Below are positions 44,609-53,084 of a stretch of 64,000 nt of DNA, piece after piece; within the stretch, counting starts at the first letter, position 1; every line of letters begins with the position of its first letter. Made by a program: the position numbers and the translations under genes. Source of the stretch: Cyclobacteriaceae bacterium (GTDB lineage: Bacteria > Bacteroidota > Bacteroidia > Cytophagales > Cyclobacteriaceae); NCBI GenBank assembly GCA_016786585.1, contig JAEUUI010000030.1, positions 62,001 through 126,000 on the forward strand, written 5' to 3'. The notes beneath the pieces were generated by a model. It had not been told where the DNA came from. It did no database searches and saw only the letters and a program-made list of their open reading frames with translations.

Positions 44609-44796
44609 AACGGTTTATTTTATGTTTGAAGTGTACCGAAGTACGTGAATTTTATCTGCAACACATCGGTCGGGATAATCTGCTTAACCCGTATTACGAC
44701 ACTTCAACTGTGTAAATCTCCTCGCACGAGAGAATCCCTGTGGAAATTAGTACTCAGGTTTTTGGAGAATTTCTGCGCTGAAATCGCCTTTTTTGG

Positions 44797-45303
44797 ATGG
44801 CACAGATTTTCGATACGCTGTCGGCAAAAGACGAAATGTGTATGGAAGATTTTACAAAAGCCGTGTTTGCTTTCTCAAAACTTACAGAAATTAACAGTAG
44901 ACGCTCCGCCCGTTATACCGCGGCAGCTGATCGCGTAAAAAACATCCATCTGAAAATAATTTTCATGAACTACGCGTTTCAGGCGCAGCAGCTTAATGCA
45001 GACCTTAAACGCTGGATCAGTGCTTATGGTGTGCAAACCGCGTATGTCCACGAAGGATATTTCACAGCGATGTGGTCGAAAGTTCGCGACATGTTCACCT
45101 TCGGAGCAGAGGATGCTGTTTTCAGCTCATGTGAACAGCTCGAAGACGAAGCCCTGAAGAATTATAAGACTGCCATGATTCTGAGCTTCCTCCCGGAAGC
45201 AGCTTTAAAAGATGTTGAAAAGCAGTTTAAAGAAATTCAAAAAATTAAAGACAATCTGCGCAACATGAAGCAAAGTCATGTTTACGAACTCCAGGCTGCG
45301 TGA
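44797..45303 (+). CDS. DUF2383-like (PA2169 family) four-helix-bundle protein
   Basis: A 168-residue helical protein. The pattern ...SKLTEINSRRSARYTAAADRVKN..., then QAQQLNADLKRWI, MWSKVRDMFTFGAEDAVFSSCEQLEDEALKNYKTAM and a final coiled helix, matches the four-helix bundle of DUF2383, with the AxFSxCExxEDxAxxxYKxAM part most telling. These proteins are ferritin-like, often linked to general stress. The N-terminal 25 residues are additional. It is a single gene; the 188-bp stretch before it has no clear promoter. Confidence 0.65.
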   Translation: MAQIFDTLSAKDEMCMEDFTKAVFAFSKLTEINSRRSARYTAAADRVKNIHLKIIFMNYAFQAQQLNADLKRWISAYGVQTAYVHEGYFTAMWSKVRDMFTFGAEDAVFSSCEQLEDEALKNYKTAMILSFLPEAALKDVEKQFKEIQKIKDNLRNMKQSHVYELQAA

Positions 45304-45305
45304 TA

Positions 45306-46718
45306 TTATCGCAGAACTATTTTTACAGGAATCGAAGTTTTTCCAAAACTAAAATTGAGAATATAAGCTCCTGCTTTTAGCGGGAGCTTTTGTTTTTCAA
45401 TGGAATATTCGTGTAACCCTCCTTCCTGAAGCGAGTTCACAAGAGTTTTAATCGATTGTCCGGATAGATCCAAAATTGAAATCGTAACAGGAACCTGACG
45501 GGAAAGCGTATACTGGAATTTTATCACATCATCTACCGGGTTGGGATAAACGGAAAGCCCGTACTGACTAACTTTCGTGCCGACTTCCACTCCGGTTACT
45601 ACATCACTTTTGGTAATCTCCCATTCCGTTATGTAGATATGATTGGCTTCATGGGTTGCTGACCGGGTTAACGCGGTGGTATCTTTAACAGTAGCACGGA
45701 TCGTTGAGCTGACACCCAGATCGGCCGATGACACCGTAAACGCTTCCGTATTTTTCGCCTTTAAAACATCATCAATTTCCCAGGTAATCTTTACGGTATT
45801 GGGATCAGGCGGACGGGTTGACACCGAGAATTCAAGGTCTTCAGCTATATCCGGATTTATCGTGAATCTTGTATCGTGTGGCAAAAACTCACCTAACGGT
45901 GTTACAAACTGATGGAAGCGCTCAACAAACGTTTCCACACAAACTTTACAAAGTGGCGCATTCAACACACCCATTTTACAATTGGCGTGAGGTTTCTTCC
46001 AGCTTGCATCACCTGAATGCGAATAAATACCGACACCGCTTACGCCCATCCAGTTTTTCCACTTTACCAGCGAAGGACTTCCCTCTTTGGTCATGTTAGG
46101 TTTTTCCGCAGCATATTGCGCACCCGCCCAGTACTCATCCGCTAAGCCGGCAAACGAATGACCGATTTCATGGATAGCAACTTCCCTCCCGGCCGAATGA
46201 TCGGAGCATGTGGCAAACGAACCTCCGGCTCCGCCATAGTAAGGTGTATTTACGGCAATAAACGCCTGATCATAAAGTGGAAAGTTCGCGGCCAATGTAT
46301 TAACAACTCTCGTTAGATTAGTTGGGTATAAAAGCCTGTGAATTTGAAGGTAATCGAATGTAGAGCCAAAATAGTTATCAACCGTTTTAACAGCCTGCGC
46401 ATTGCACGCTCCGTCACCATCCGTGCTGTTTTGCGGATGGTTCGCTCCTGACTCTGCTGAGATCACTTTAATTGCGTACGCATTAAAATAGTTTTTGTAT
46501 TCCTTGAAAGGCGATTGTGTAAACAGCGCATCCAGAATCTTATTTACATCGGTGATGAATTTTCCCTGTTCTCCCGCAGTATACCCGTCACCCATAAAAA
46601 CCAGGTTAATCTGTTCGGAGACCGGGCCATTTTTCAAGACTGTATCAACATCAAAGGTTTGGGCCTTCACGGTGAATGAAAATACTAACAACGTTATCGG
46701 TAATATAAGACGCATCAA
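45306..46718 (-). CDS. M64-family metallopeptidase with T9SS type A sorting domain
   Basis: A 470-residue secreted peptidase. Signal peptide MMRLILPITLLVFSFTVKAQ; the M64 (IgA peptidase-like) domain spans about 25-290, with the zinc site HEIGH at 183-187 and GLADEY with the third ligand Asp194. A beta-sandwich follows, and residues 390-470 are a T9SS type A sorting domain (YGLSVYPNPVDD ... GAYILNF). It is probably exported across the outer membrane and cleaved or anchored. Its ATG overlaps the upstream lipoprotein gene by 4 bp. Confidence 0.92.
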   Translation of the reverse strand: MMRLILPITLLVFSFTVKAQTFDVDTVLKNGPVSEQINLVFMGDGYTAGEQGKFITDVNKILDALFTQSPFKEYKNYFNAYAIKVISAESGANHPQNSTDGDGACNAQAVKTVDNYFGSTFDYLQIHRLLYPTNLTRVVNTLAANFPLYDQAFIAVNTPYYGGAGGSFATCSDHSAGREVAIHEIGHSFAGLADEYWAGAQYAAEKPNMTKEGSPSLVKWKNWMGVSGVGIYSHSGDASWKKPHANCKMGVLNAPLCKVCVETFVERFHQFVTPLGEFLPHDTRFTINPDIAEDLEFSVSTRPPDPNTVKITWEIDDVLKAKNTEAFTVSSADLGVSSTIRATVKDTTALTRSATHEANHIYITEWEITKSDVVTGVEVGTKVSQYGLSVYPNPVDDVIKFQYTLSRQVPVTISILDLSGQSIKTLVNSLQEGGLHEYSIEKQKLPLKAGAYILNFSFGKTSIPVKIVLR

Positions 46719-47194
46719 TCGCGAAGCTTAAATTTGGTGGTGTAGGTAGTCATTCCGGATAATTCTTCTTCCGCCTGAATATATTCTGTTTCCGCGTAAA
46801 GCGTGACCCGCACAAAAAATTCGGCATCGGTCAGTTTTATTTCTTTCGACTGAAACTGGCCCTGATCATTCGCAAATTCAACACGTCTGAACAGCGGATG
46901 GTCAACCGCTACGGAAGATAACTTTTTTCCTGAACTGTTTAGTTGTGTAATTACCAGGCGGTTTGGAGAATTGGAATCAGGCGTTACCGCTTTCAGTCTC
47001 TCGTGAACGATCGTTTTGCCGGTGAGTCGTATTTCCTTCCCGCTCACCGTGTCGTTCCGCATGGTAAACGTCAGGAACACCAAACCTTCAACCGGATCTT
47101 TTGCCACCGACCCAGATTTAACTGATGCAGTCTTGCAGGAAACAAAAATCAGGAGCATAACCAGCACGAATGGAAAAATCCGGATTTGGTTCAC
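46715..47194 (-). CDS. Lipoprotein of unknown function, operon partner of the M64 peptidase
   Basis: A 159-residue lipoprotein from the GTG at 47194 (VNQIRIFPFVLVMLLIFVSC, lipobox IFVSC). The open frame reaches 47290, but the extra part has two unrelated hydrophobic bits and no clear signal. The mature part is beta-rich (VFLTFTMRND, EIRLTGKTIVHERLKAV, EFFVRVTLYAETEYIQAEEELSG). It overlaps the peptidase gene by 4 bp and may assist or be its substrate. A start at the later ATG (MLLIFVSC) is possible. Confidence 0.6.
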   Translation of the reverse strand: MNQIRIFPFVLVMLLIFVSCKTASVKSGSVAKDPVEGLVFLTFTMRNDTVSGKEIRLTGKTIVHERLKAVTPDSNSPNRLVITQLNSSGKKLSSVAVDHPLFRRVEFANDQGQFQSKEIKLTDAEFFVRVTLYAETEYIQAEEELSGMTTYTTKFKLRD

Positions 47195-47358
47195 AAATAA
47201 AAGGTTAACAAACAATGAAAATATCTTCACCAAAATAAACCATTTACAACACTTCAGCGTTTGGATTTCGGCTGCGGTCGTAGCCGGCAAGGTTAATGAT
47301 TCATAAGTTACTTGAACACAGGCCTTTGCTTATGTAACACTAAAAGAAAGGAGGTACC

Positions 47359-47427
47359 ATGTCTAGTCCCAAGCAAATTTTATCAAAATCAACAGCACTA
47401 ACCAAATCCACAGGTGTGGAGATTTGA
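47359..47427 (+). CDS. 22-residue ORF behind a perfect Shine-Dalgarno (candidate)
   Basis: ATG at 47359, TGA at 47425-47427, product MSSPKQILSKSTALTKSTGV plus Glu-Ile. AAAGGAGGT at 47348-47355 is a perfect anti-16S match, spaced 3 bp after its end from the ATG (seven bases from the GGAGG core); this is exceptional in Bacteroidota, where the anti-Shine-Dalgarno is normally hidden. The Shine-Dalgarno is paired in stem P2 of the proposed RNA. In-frame reading after TGA continues for nine codons, with two Cys, to TAG at 47455-47457. Peptide function is unknown; it may be only part of a regulator. Confidence 0.35.
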   Translation: MSSPKQILSKSTALTKSTGVEI

Positions 47428-47490
47428 GAAGTTGATTGTACCTCGTGCGATTTTTAGTGTTTGATAAAATTGAAATGAGGATTTATAAAG

Positions 47491-47524
47491 TATCCGGCCA
47501 GTATCTAGGCCGGATATTTTTTTT
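47491..47524 (+). terminator. Strong plus-strand terminator of the structured-RNA locus
   Basis: TATCCGGCC 47491-47499 pairs with GGCCGGATA 47508-47516; the loop has 8 bases and eight T residues follow at 47517-47524. On the opposite strand no T-run follows, so it is not for the fahA operon. The T-run overlaps the stop codon of the convergent flavin reductase gene. Confidence 0.85.
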
Positions 47525-48380
47525 ATCTGCCCGCCATCAGGATGCGCCAGGCGTCAGCAACTTTGCCCGACTTCAGGTAATTCTGCGCCAGTGTATGCAG
47601 AGCACTGTCTCCTTTTTGTAAAGCTGACTTCTCCTCTGCCGTTACCTCAGCGCTTGCCGGGATGTTTTCTACGTTAGCAAGCATGCCTAGATCGTTACCC
47701 GTAAGAATCTTACTGTTCCGGATGTGCTCCGGCAATTTATCGTACCCTATGCCGATCTTTTCGTTCGGTTTCGGAACCACAAAAATGCTATCACCTTGTG
47801 CGCGGCAATAGTAGTTTTGACCCATCCGGGCAACTGTGTCAATTTTATACGGATCGATAATACCGTTTTCATCCACCACCTCTTCGCGGATGTGCATTAA
47901 TAATACCTCACACAACACCAGATTGCCTGCTCCGCCCTGATCGCCCAGCGAAATAACCTGCTTTACCTTGCATTCAAATGCTACCGGCGACTCCTTCACG
48001 CGTGGTGGCTTCACGAGCTGTGACACTTCGGGCGTAAAGCCCGATTTAACAAACTCGTTTACGCCTTTCGGAAAATCGCAGCTGGCCAGGGACGTCTGCT
48101 GAACCATGCTGTAGTTCACTATGTTGATCACAACCTCATCAACCTCGCGAATATTCTCAAGCGTATGCTTTTCAGAATTATCACGAACCCTGCGTGATGG
48201 TGAAAATACCAAGATGGGCGGATTCATGCTGAACATGTTGAAAAAGCTGAACGGGCTTAGATTCACGTTCCCGACTTTGTCAATTGAGCTTACGAATGCA
48301 ATCGGGCGCGGTGAAACAGCGCTTTGCAAATACGCCTGCAACTTTGGTACGGCTAAATCTTTCGGATTGATTGTAATCAT
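47523..48380 (-). CDS. Flavin reductase-like FMN-binding protein
   Basis: A 285-residue protein of the flavoredoxin/flavin reductase family. The core (about 1-205) has VSPRPIAFVSSID and LSPFSFFNMFSMNPPILVFSPS, which hold FMN; the C-terminal 75 residues form an extra helical part (PEHIRNSKILTGNDLGMLAN ... ALHTLAQNYLKSGKVADAWRIL). The start overlaps the membrane protein gene by 4 bp and that in turn overlaps fahA by 4 bp, so it acts with tyrosine or aromatic-acid breakdown, possibly as reductase partner of a monooxygenase. The exact role is inference. Confidence 0.88.
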   Translation of the reverse strand: MITINPKDLAVPKLQAYLQSAVSPRPIAFVSSIDKVGNVNLSPFSFFNMFSMNPPILVFSPSRRVRDNSEKHTLENIREVDEVVINIVNYSMVQQTSLASCDFPKGVNEFVKSGFTPEVSQLVKPPRVKESPVAFECKVKQVISLGDQGGAGNLVLCEVLLMHIREEVVDENGIIDPYKIDTVARMGQNYYCRAQGDSIFVVPKPNEKIGIGYDKLPEHIRNSKILTGNDLGMLANVENIPASAEVTAEEKSALQKGDSALHTLAQNYLKSGKVADAWRILMAGR

Positions 48381-48829
48381 AAAGGTTTATTATCGATCGG
48401 CACCTCAGTTTCAACCCGTACAGGCAGTGTAAACATGCGGTAACCAAAAATGAATATTAACAAACACGGCAGCAAGTATGCACCATACCTAAAACGTTGT
48501 CCGGTATGTGAATACGCCCAGGTCGAGAAATCGCTAACGGTTTTTAGTAAAGCCATTCCACACAAAGCGATCAATAGCACAAGAATGATCACTCCGACAG
48601 AACGCTTGATCATTTCGTTTTTTACCAGCAAGCCGATAAACTCAGCCATGATAACGGCTAATGCTACAGCAATCGATACGGTTAACAACGTTCTCGGAAA
48701 TGTTCGCAGGAAACGATAGTGATAAATCAGCAGCCCGAGTTTTCCCAGCAAATTAGGACTCGCCAGCAGCAACGCATTGAGAATCGTTAAACAAGAAACC
48801 GTCAAATAGAAATATAATTTCCGCTTCAT
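48377..48829 (-). CDS. Four-helix integral membrane protein in the fahA operon
   Basis: A 150-residue protein with four predicted membrane helices at about 7-25, 48-70, 78-98 and 116-133, and a polar C-terminal tail. No family is recognised. It is locked between fahA and the flavin reductase gene by 4-bp overlaps on both sides, so it is expressed with them at a similar rate. A role in transport of an aromatic intermediate is conceivable but unsupported by any motif. Confidence 0.7.
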   Translation of the reverse strand: MKRKLYFYLTVSCLTILNALLLASPNLLGKLGLLIYHYRFLRTFPRTLLTVSIAVALAVIMAEFIGLLVKNEMIKRSVGVIILVLLIALCGMALLKTVSDFSTWAYSHTGQRFRYGAYLLPCLLIFIFGYRMFTLPVRVETEVPIDNKPL

Positions 48830-50097
48830 TGATCAGCCGGCATGATTTTACCCTTGCATTCACCAAAGCCAATGCGGATCCCGTCTTTTTCGCAGTAACC
48901 TTTCATGATTACGGTATCACCATCTTCAATAAACTTCCGCTCTGTACCGTCCGGCATCGACAAAGGTTTTTGTCCGTTCCAGGTGAGCTCCAGCATTGAG
49001 CCATAAGAGCCAGGTGAAGGCCCGCTTATAGTTCCTGAAGCATACATATCTCCTACCTGGATGTTACAGCCATTTACGGTATGATGTGCTAGCTGCTGGT
49101 TTACATTCCAGTACATGTATTTAAAGTTCGAACGACATACCGTAGTAGGTTGCGAGTGCTCGGGCTCGATCAGCACTTCAAGTTGTATATCAAAATTTTT
49201 CTCGCCTTCGGTAAACAGATACGGAAGAACGTTAGGGAATTGCTCAGGCCCTTTCACGCGGAAAGGCTCGAGTGCATCCATCGTCACGATCCACGGAGAA
49301 ACCGTTGAGCCAAAGTTCTTTGCCAGGAAAGGCCCAAGTGGCACGTACTCCCAGGTTTGAATATCGCGTGCCGACCAGTCGTTAAACAGCACAAAACCAA
49401 AAATGTGTTCTTCCGCATGATTGGTTGTAATGTGTGAACCGAGTTTTGTTTCGGAGCACGTGATAAACGCTACTTCTAATTCGAAGTCGAGCTTGCGTGT
49501 TGATGCAAACGATGGCGGATCATCTCCAAGTTTAATCTGACCTTTTGGTCGTTTGATTGGTGTGCCCGATACAACAATCGATGACGGGCGGCCGTGATAT
49601 CCTACCGGCAAATGTTTCCAGTTGGGCAACAATGCATTCTTTGGGTCACGAAACATCGAACCCACATTGGTTGCATGCTCTTCACTGCTGTAGAAATCGG
49701 TATAGTTGGGAACGCGAACCGGCATGAGCATCTGAACTTCATTCATCGGAATAAGTGCAATCTCGCGTGCCCCTACGTTATTTTTGAGTTCGGTGTTGTC
49801 GTGTTGCAACAATTCTGAAATACGTTCCCGCACCTCTCCCGTCTTCTTTCTTCCAAGACCGATAAAATCATTCAGAAAACGTTGATTAAAAATGCCGGCC
49901 GGTAATCCCAATCCATCCAGAAATCCATTTTCATGCAGATAGACAAGATCGAGTACATACTCGCCAATGGCCACGCCCGCTACAGGCGATAAATATTTGG
50001 TCTTAAAAATTCCGAAGGGAAGATTTTGTATCGGGAAATCAGAATCTTTCGGGACTTCGACCCAGCTTTTCAGGTTAGGGTTATTGGCTTTAATCAT
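48826..50097 (-). CDS. fahA: Fumarylacetoacetase
   Basis: Last step of tyrosine degradation: cleaves fumarylacetoacetate to fumarate and acetoacetate. The 423-residue protein from the ATG at 50097 (MIKANNPNLKSWVEV) has the family's N-terminal SH3-like domain and the C-terminal FAH domain with YTDFYSSEEHATNVG, the catalytic His in LPVGYHGRPSS, metal-binding Glu and Asp in LDFELEVAF and FGFVLFNDWSARDIQ, and the Lys/Thr-containing FGSTVSPW. Length fits. First gene of an operon with a membrane protein and a flavin reductase. Confidence 0.96.
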   Translation of the reverse strand: MIKANNPNLKSWVEVPKDSDFPIQNLPFGIFKTKYLSPVAGVAIGEYVLDLVYLHENGFLDGLGLPAGIFNQRFLNDFIGLGRKKTGEVRERISELLQHDNTELKNNVGAREIALIPMNEVQMLMPVRVPNYTDFYSSEEHATNVGSMFRDPKNALLPNWKHLPVGYHGRPSSIVVSGTPIKRPKGQIKLGDDPPSFASTRKLDFELEVAFITCSETKLGSHITTNHAEEHIFGFVLFNDWSARDIQTWEYVPLGPFLAKNFGSTVSPWIVTMDALEPFRVKGPEQFPNVLPYLFTEGEKNFDIQLEVLIEPEHSQPTTVCRSNFKYMYWNVNQQLAHHTVNGCNIQVGDMYASGTISGPSPGSYGSMLELTWNGQKPLSMPDGTERKFIEDGDTVIMKGYCEKDGIRIGFGECKGKIMPADQ

Positions 50098-50157
50098 ACA
50101 ACCCAAAAATAATGTTTATTCCTACCGGAATAAAATAATGCAGATCCTCATTCAACC

Positions 50158-50192
50158 AAAAAAAAATCACGCCCTGCATTTACAAGGCGTGA
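50158..50192 (-). terminator. Terminator of the efflux operon (after tolC)
   Basis: TCACGCC 50167-50173 pairs with GGCGTGA 50186-50192 (7 bp, 12-base loop); on the minus strand the stem is followed by a long T-run. It ends the emrA-emrB-tolC transcript 25 bp after the tolC stop. Confidence 0.85.
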
Positions 50193-50216
50193 AGTCCGAA
50201 ACAATTAACTGTAAAA

Positions 50217-51497
50217 CTACTCCTGCCAGAATTTAGCACCCTGCAGGCGCGCAAGTTCGGTCGAGGCTAATGTGCCTTGATATTTGTACTGCAACTGCGT
50301 TAACATCGCGCGCTGAAGGTTTGCGGATGCAAAAACAAGATCGATGTATGTTGCCACACCACGCTCATACCGCACCTGTGTCAACCGAAGCGCTTCGCGT
50401 GAAGCGTTTACCTGCGTGGCCGCATTTTGTTCCTGCTGCTGGTAAGCGGTAAGATCGGCCTTCGCGGATTGCCAGTCTTTTTGAAGCGTATTGGTCAGGT
50501 TGGTTTTTGAAATTTCCGACAACACCAACGACTTTCTCGCCACAACAACGTTCTGCCGCAAGCGCGATCCCTGGAAGATCGGTACGTTCAACGTGACTCC
50601 TGCGAGGTAGTTAAATCGCATCTCATCAATATCAGGCTGATAACCATTCCTGAATCCGGTTGAGGCTTGGAAACTCAAACTTGGCAAACGATTATTTTGT
50701 ACATAGCGCGCGTCAGCTTTGGCTGCTTCAACACGTTGCTCAGCAGCCAGAACATCCGGATTGGACGTGGAATTCAGTTCTTCAGCAGTAGCAAATTTAA
50801 AATCGAACTCTGTTCCAGCGGGTTCTTCCGAAAGCCCGGTGGTGTAGGTCATCAGCGCAGCCTGACGTTCATACTGGCGCTGGAATTCGATCTTGCGGTT
50901 CTTCTCCTGATCAATGCTGTTGTCTACGTTGATTAAATCAACCTGTAATGCATCGCCCTGGCGAATCTTGCCTTCAATAATTTTTTTATTCCTTTCATAG
51001 AACGCAATCACCGTATCCTGCAATTGGATCGATTTCTTCAGGTAGATCATCGAATAATAGATGTTCGTTACCTGCGCAGCCACCTGCAACCGTGCTGCTT
51101 CCACATTTTGCTTCGAGCTTTGCAAATCAGCTTTGGCTTTCTCAACCTGGGCTTTCGTTTTACCAAAATCCCAGATCATCTGACTCAGGCCGATGTTCAC
51201 GTTATAGTTGTTATGCGGCTGAAACAACAACGTTTTAGTTTCGGTCGCACTTACCGGGAATTGCGTTTGTGAAACAGGATCGACATAGTTATACGTAGCC
51301 GTTCCGTTCACATTCGGCATGTAATTGCTCTGCGCGATGCCAATGCGCGCTTCAGAAATTTCTGCCGTGGCTGCCAGCTCCTGAATTTTAGGATAGTAAC
51401 TAAACGACTGCACAATCCACTTGTTCAGTTCAGGATTGACCTGTGCCTGAGCCGCGAACGCAAATGCAACGAATAGCGGGGTTAAAATCTTTTTCAT
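50217..51497 (-). CDS. tolC: TolC-family outer-membrane efflux channel
   Basis: A 426-residue protein with a signal peptide (ending AAQAQ, residue 19) and two repeats of the outer-membrane efflux domain, each with long helices that form the periplasmic tunnel and two strands for the barrel (NINGTATYNYVDPV, LSFQASTGFRNGY). It would connect the EmrA-type adaptor and EmrB-type pump to the outside. Last gene of a three-gene operon, 10 bp after the MFS pump gene, ending with a terminator. Confidence 0.93.
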   Translation of the reverse strand: MKKILTPLFVAFAFAAQAQVNPELNKWIVQSFSYYPKIQELAATAEISEARIGIAQSNYMPNVNGTATYNYVDPVSQTQFPVSATETKTLLFQPHNNYNVNIGLSQMIWDFGKTKAQVEKAKADLQSSKQNVEAARLQVAAQVTNIYYSMIYLKKSIQLQDTVIAFYERNKKIIEGKIRQGDALQVDLINVDNSIDQEKNRKIEFQRQYERQAALMTYTTGLSEEPAGTEFDFKFATAEELNSTSNPDVLAAEQRVEAAKADARYVQNNRLPSLSFQASTGFRNGYQPDIDEMRFNYLAGVTLNVPIFQGSRLRQNVVVARKSLVLSEISKTNLTNTLQKDWQSAKADLTAYQQQEQNAATQVNASREALRLTQVRYERGVATYIDLVFASANLQRAMLTQLQYKYQGTLASTELARLQGAKFWQE

Positions 51498-51507
51498 TGT
51501 ATTGTTA

Positions 51508-53082
51508 TTAATGACTTTCTTCTGAAATTTTTTGCATGGTTTGCTTATCCATCTTCTTGGTCTTCAAGAAAAAGACCAGCGGAAGCACAAGCAAAAAGAA
51601 TAATCCAATCAGTTTGAAACCGTCCAGGTAGGCCAGCAGGAAACCCTGCTTCGTTACCGCGAGGTCAAGAAACTTATAACTTAATGCCGTTGCGGTAGAG
51701 GGATCAGCACCCCGGCTAATCGCGCCTGCCGTGTAGCTTGCGAGTCGCTCAGCCATCAGCGGATCGGAGGTTTGCAGATTGCTCACCAAATCTGTGCGAT
51801 GCACAACATACCGGTGATTAACATACGTATTCATCACGGCAATGCCGAAGGCACCACCAAGCTGCCGGATCATGTTTGTTAGCGCAATGCCTGACGACAT
51901 CTCCTGCGGCTTTAAACCAACAACGGCCTGATTAATCAACGGAACGGTAAGGCAGGCTGTACCAACACCGCGCAGTATCTGCGGAAGCGTAAAGAATGCG
52001 AGTCCAGCATCCGGATCAGCCAGTGAAGATGTGTATCCATGAAACATAAACGCGATACAGCCAATCACTACGTAATACACAGGCGACAGTCCGGCTTGCA
52101 GTGTCCGGCCAATGATTGGCATACACACAATTGCAATCAGCGCACCCGGCACAAGACCGAAACCGGCATCCGTTGGCGTGTAGCCAAGAATGCGTTGAAC
52201 GAGTACGGGGAAAATAAATACCGATCCGAATAAACCGAAGCCCAGCACAAAAGTGAGCACATTACTGGCCACCAAATTCTGACTCTTCCATACCCGCAGG
52301 TTAATGAGCGGCTCTTTGATGGTAAGTTGCCGGTATACAAATGATACCAAGCCAACTACCGCGAGTATGGTAAGAATAACAATGGTACGATCTTCAAACC
52401 AGTCTTCCGACTGTCCTTTCTCCAGCACATATTGCAAACTTCCGATTCCCATCACCAGGAAGAGTATCCCGAGATAATCAATCGTTACGTTCTTGCGATT
52501 ATCGAGTTGTTCCTGCGTGTCATCCGGAACGAAGCGGTACGCGAGCAGCGCAGCCACTATCCCGAATGGAATGTTGATATCGAAGATGAGCGGCCATGAA
52601 TAATTATCAACAATAATACCGCCCAGCGTTGGGCCAATGGTCGGGCCGAGTACAATACCCATTCCGAACATGCCGGCAGCCATCGGCCGCTTTTCAGGCT
52701 CGAACGCATCGAACAAAATCCCTTGCGAGGTCGACAGCAAAGCGCCTCCGCCAATACCCTGGATAAATCTCCAGATGATGAGCATCAGCAGACTGTCGGC
52801 ATTACCGCACATATAGGAGGCAACTGTAAAAAGCACGATCGACCCGAGGTAATACTTTTTCCGCCCGAAGAGCCGCGCGAAGAATCCCGTTAGCGGGATG
52901 ATGATTACGTTCGCAATCGCGTAAGCGGTAATTACCCACGAAGTATCTTCGATGGTTGCACCCAGGTTTCCGCTGATATCGGCCAACGCTACGTTCACGA
53001 TAGACGTATCGATGAGCTCCATGATCGCTGCGGAGATCGTGGTTAAGACAATAATGACACGCGCAATTCCTTTCAGCGCCAT
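51508..53082 (-). CDS. emrB: EmrB/QacA-type (DHA2) MFS efflux pump
   Basis: A 524-residue inner-membrane drug:H+ antiporter of the DHA2 family with 14 helices. Motif A is at GFFARLFGRKKYY, motif C, the antiporter motif, at GMGIVLGPTIGPTLGG, and DTSIVNVALADI, the family D1 motif, near the N-terminus. Works with the EmrA-like adaptor (2 bp upstream) and TolC (downstream) to move drugs across both membranes. Controlled by the MarR protein encoded next to it. Confidence 0.95.
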   Translation of the reverse strand: MALKGIARVIIVLTTISAAIMELIDTSIVNVALADISGNLGATIEDTSWVITAYAIANVIIIPLTGFFARLFGRKKYYLGSIVLFTVASYMCGNADSLLMLIIWRFIQGIGGGALLSTSQGILFDAFEPEKRPMAAGMFGMGIVLGPTIGPTLGGIIVDNYSWPLIFDINIPFGIVAALLAYRFVPDDTQEQLDNRKNVTIDYLGILFLVMGIGSLQYVLEKGQSEDWFEDRTIVILTILAVVGLVSFVYRQLTIKEPLINLRVWKSQNLVASNVLTFVLGFGLFGSVFIFPVLVQRILGYTPTDAGFGLVPGALIAIVCMPIIGRTLQAGLSPVYYVVIGCIAFMFHGYTSSLADPDAGLAFFTLPQILRGVGTACLTVPLINQAVVGLKPQEMSSGIALTNMIRQLGGAFGIAVMNTYVNHRYVVHRTDLVSNLQTSDPLMAERLASYTAGAISRGADPSTATALSYKFLDLAVTKQGFLLAYLDGFKLIGLFFLLVLPLVFFLKTKKMDKQTMQKISEESH

Positions 53083-53084
53083 GA

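Larger units (their letters stand above)
47302..47525 (+). ncRNA. Candidate structured RNA with pseudoknot, sequestered Shine-Dalgarno and terminator
   Basis: This 328-bp gap (47195-47522) contains plus-strand complementarity that I traced by hand: P0, CATAAG 47302-47307 with CTTATG 47329-47334; P1, 47336-47346 with 47451-47461 (10 bp plus a G-U); P2, GAGGTAC 47351-47357 with GTACCTC 47438-47444; P3, AATCAAC 47387-47393 with GTTGATT 47431-47437, directly next to P2; P4, a bulged hairpin 47403-47426. A 12-bp match of 47376-47387 with 47460-47471 crosses P1 and P2 and would make a pseudoknot. A 9-bp terminator with eight T residues ends at 47524. Upstream plus-strand genes are 2 kb away, so the terminator belongs to a local transcript. 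No known RNA family is recognised. Confidence 0.6.

Noticed and set aside
44622-44629. TATGTTTG as promoter of the DUF2383-like gene
   Set aside because: It matches the -7 consensus but lies about 170 bp upstream, has no -33 partner, and sits in the leader of the divergent barrel gene; chance match likely.
47425-47457. TGA in the small ORF read as selenocysteine, giving a protein with CTSC at its end
   Set aside because: The extended frame is only 32 codons, no selenoprotein family fits, and the same bases are fully explained by RNA stems P1-P3. Kept only as a remark.
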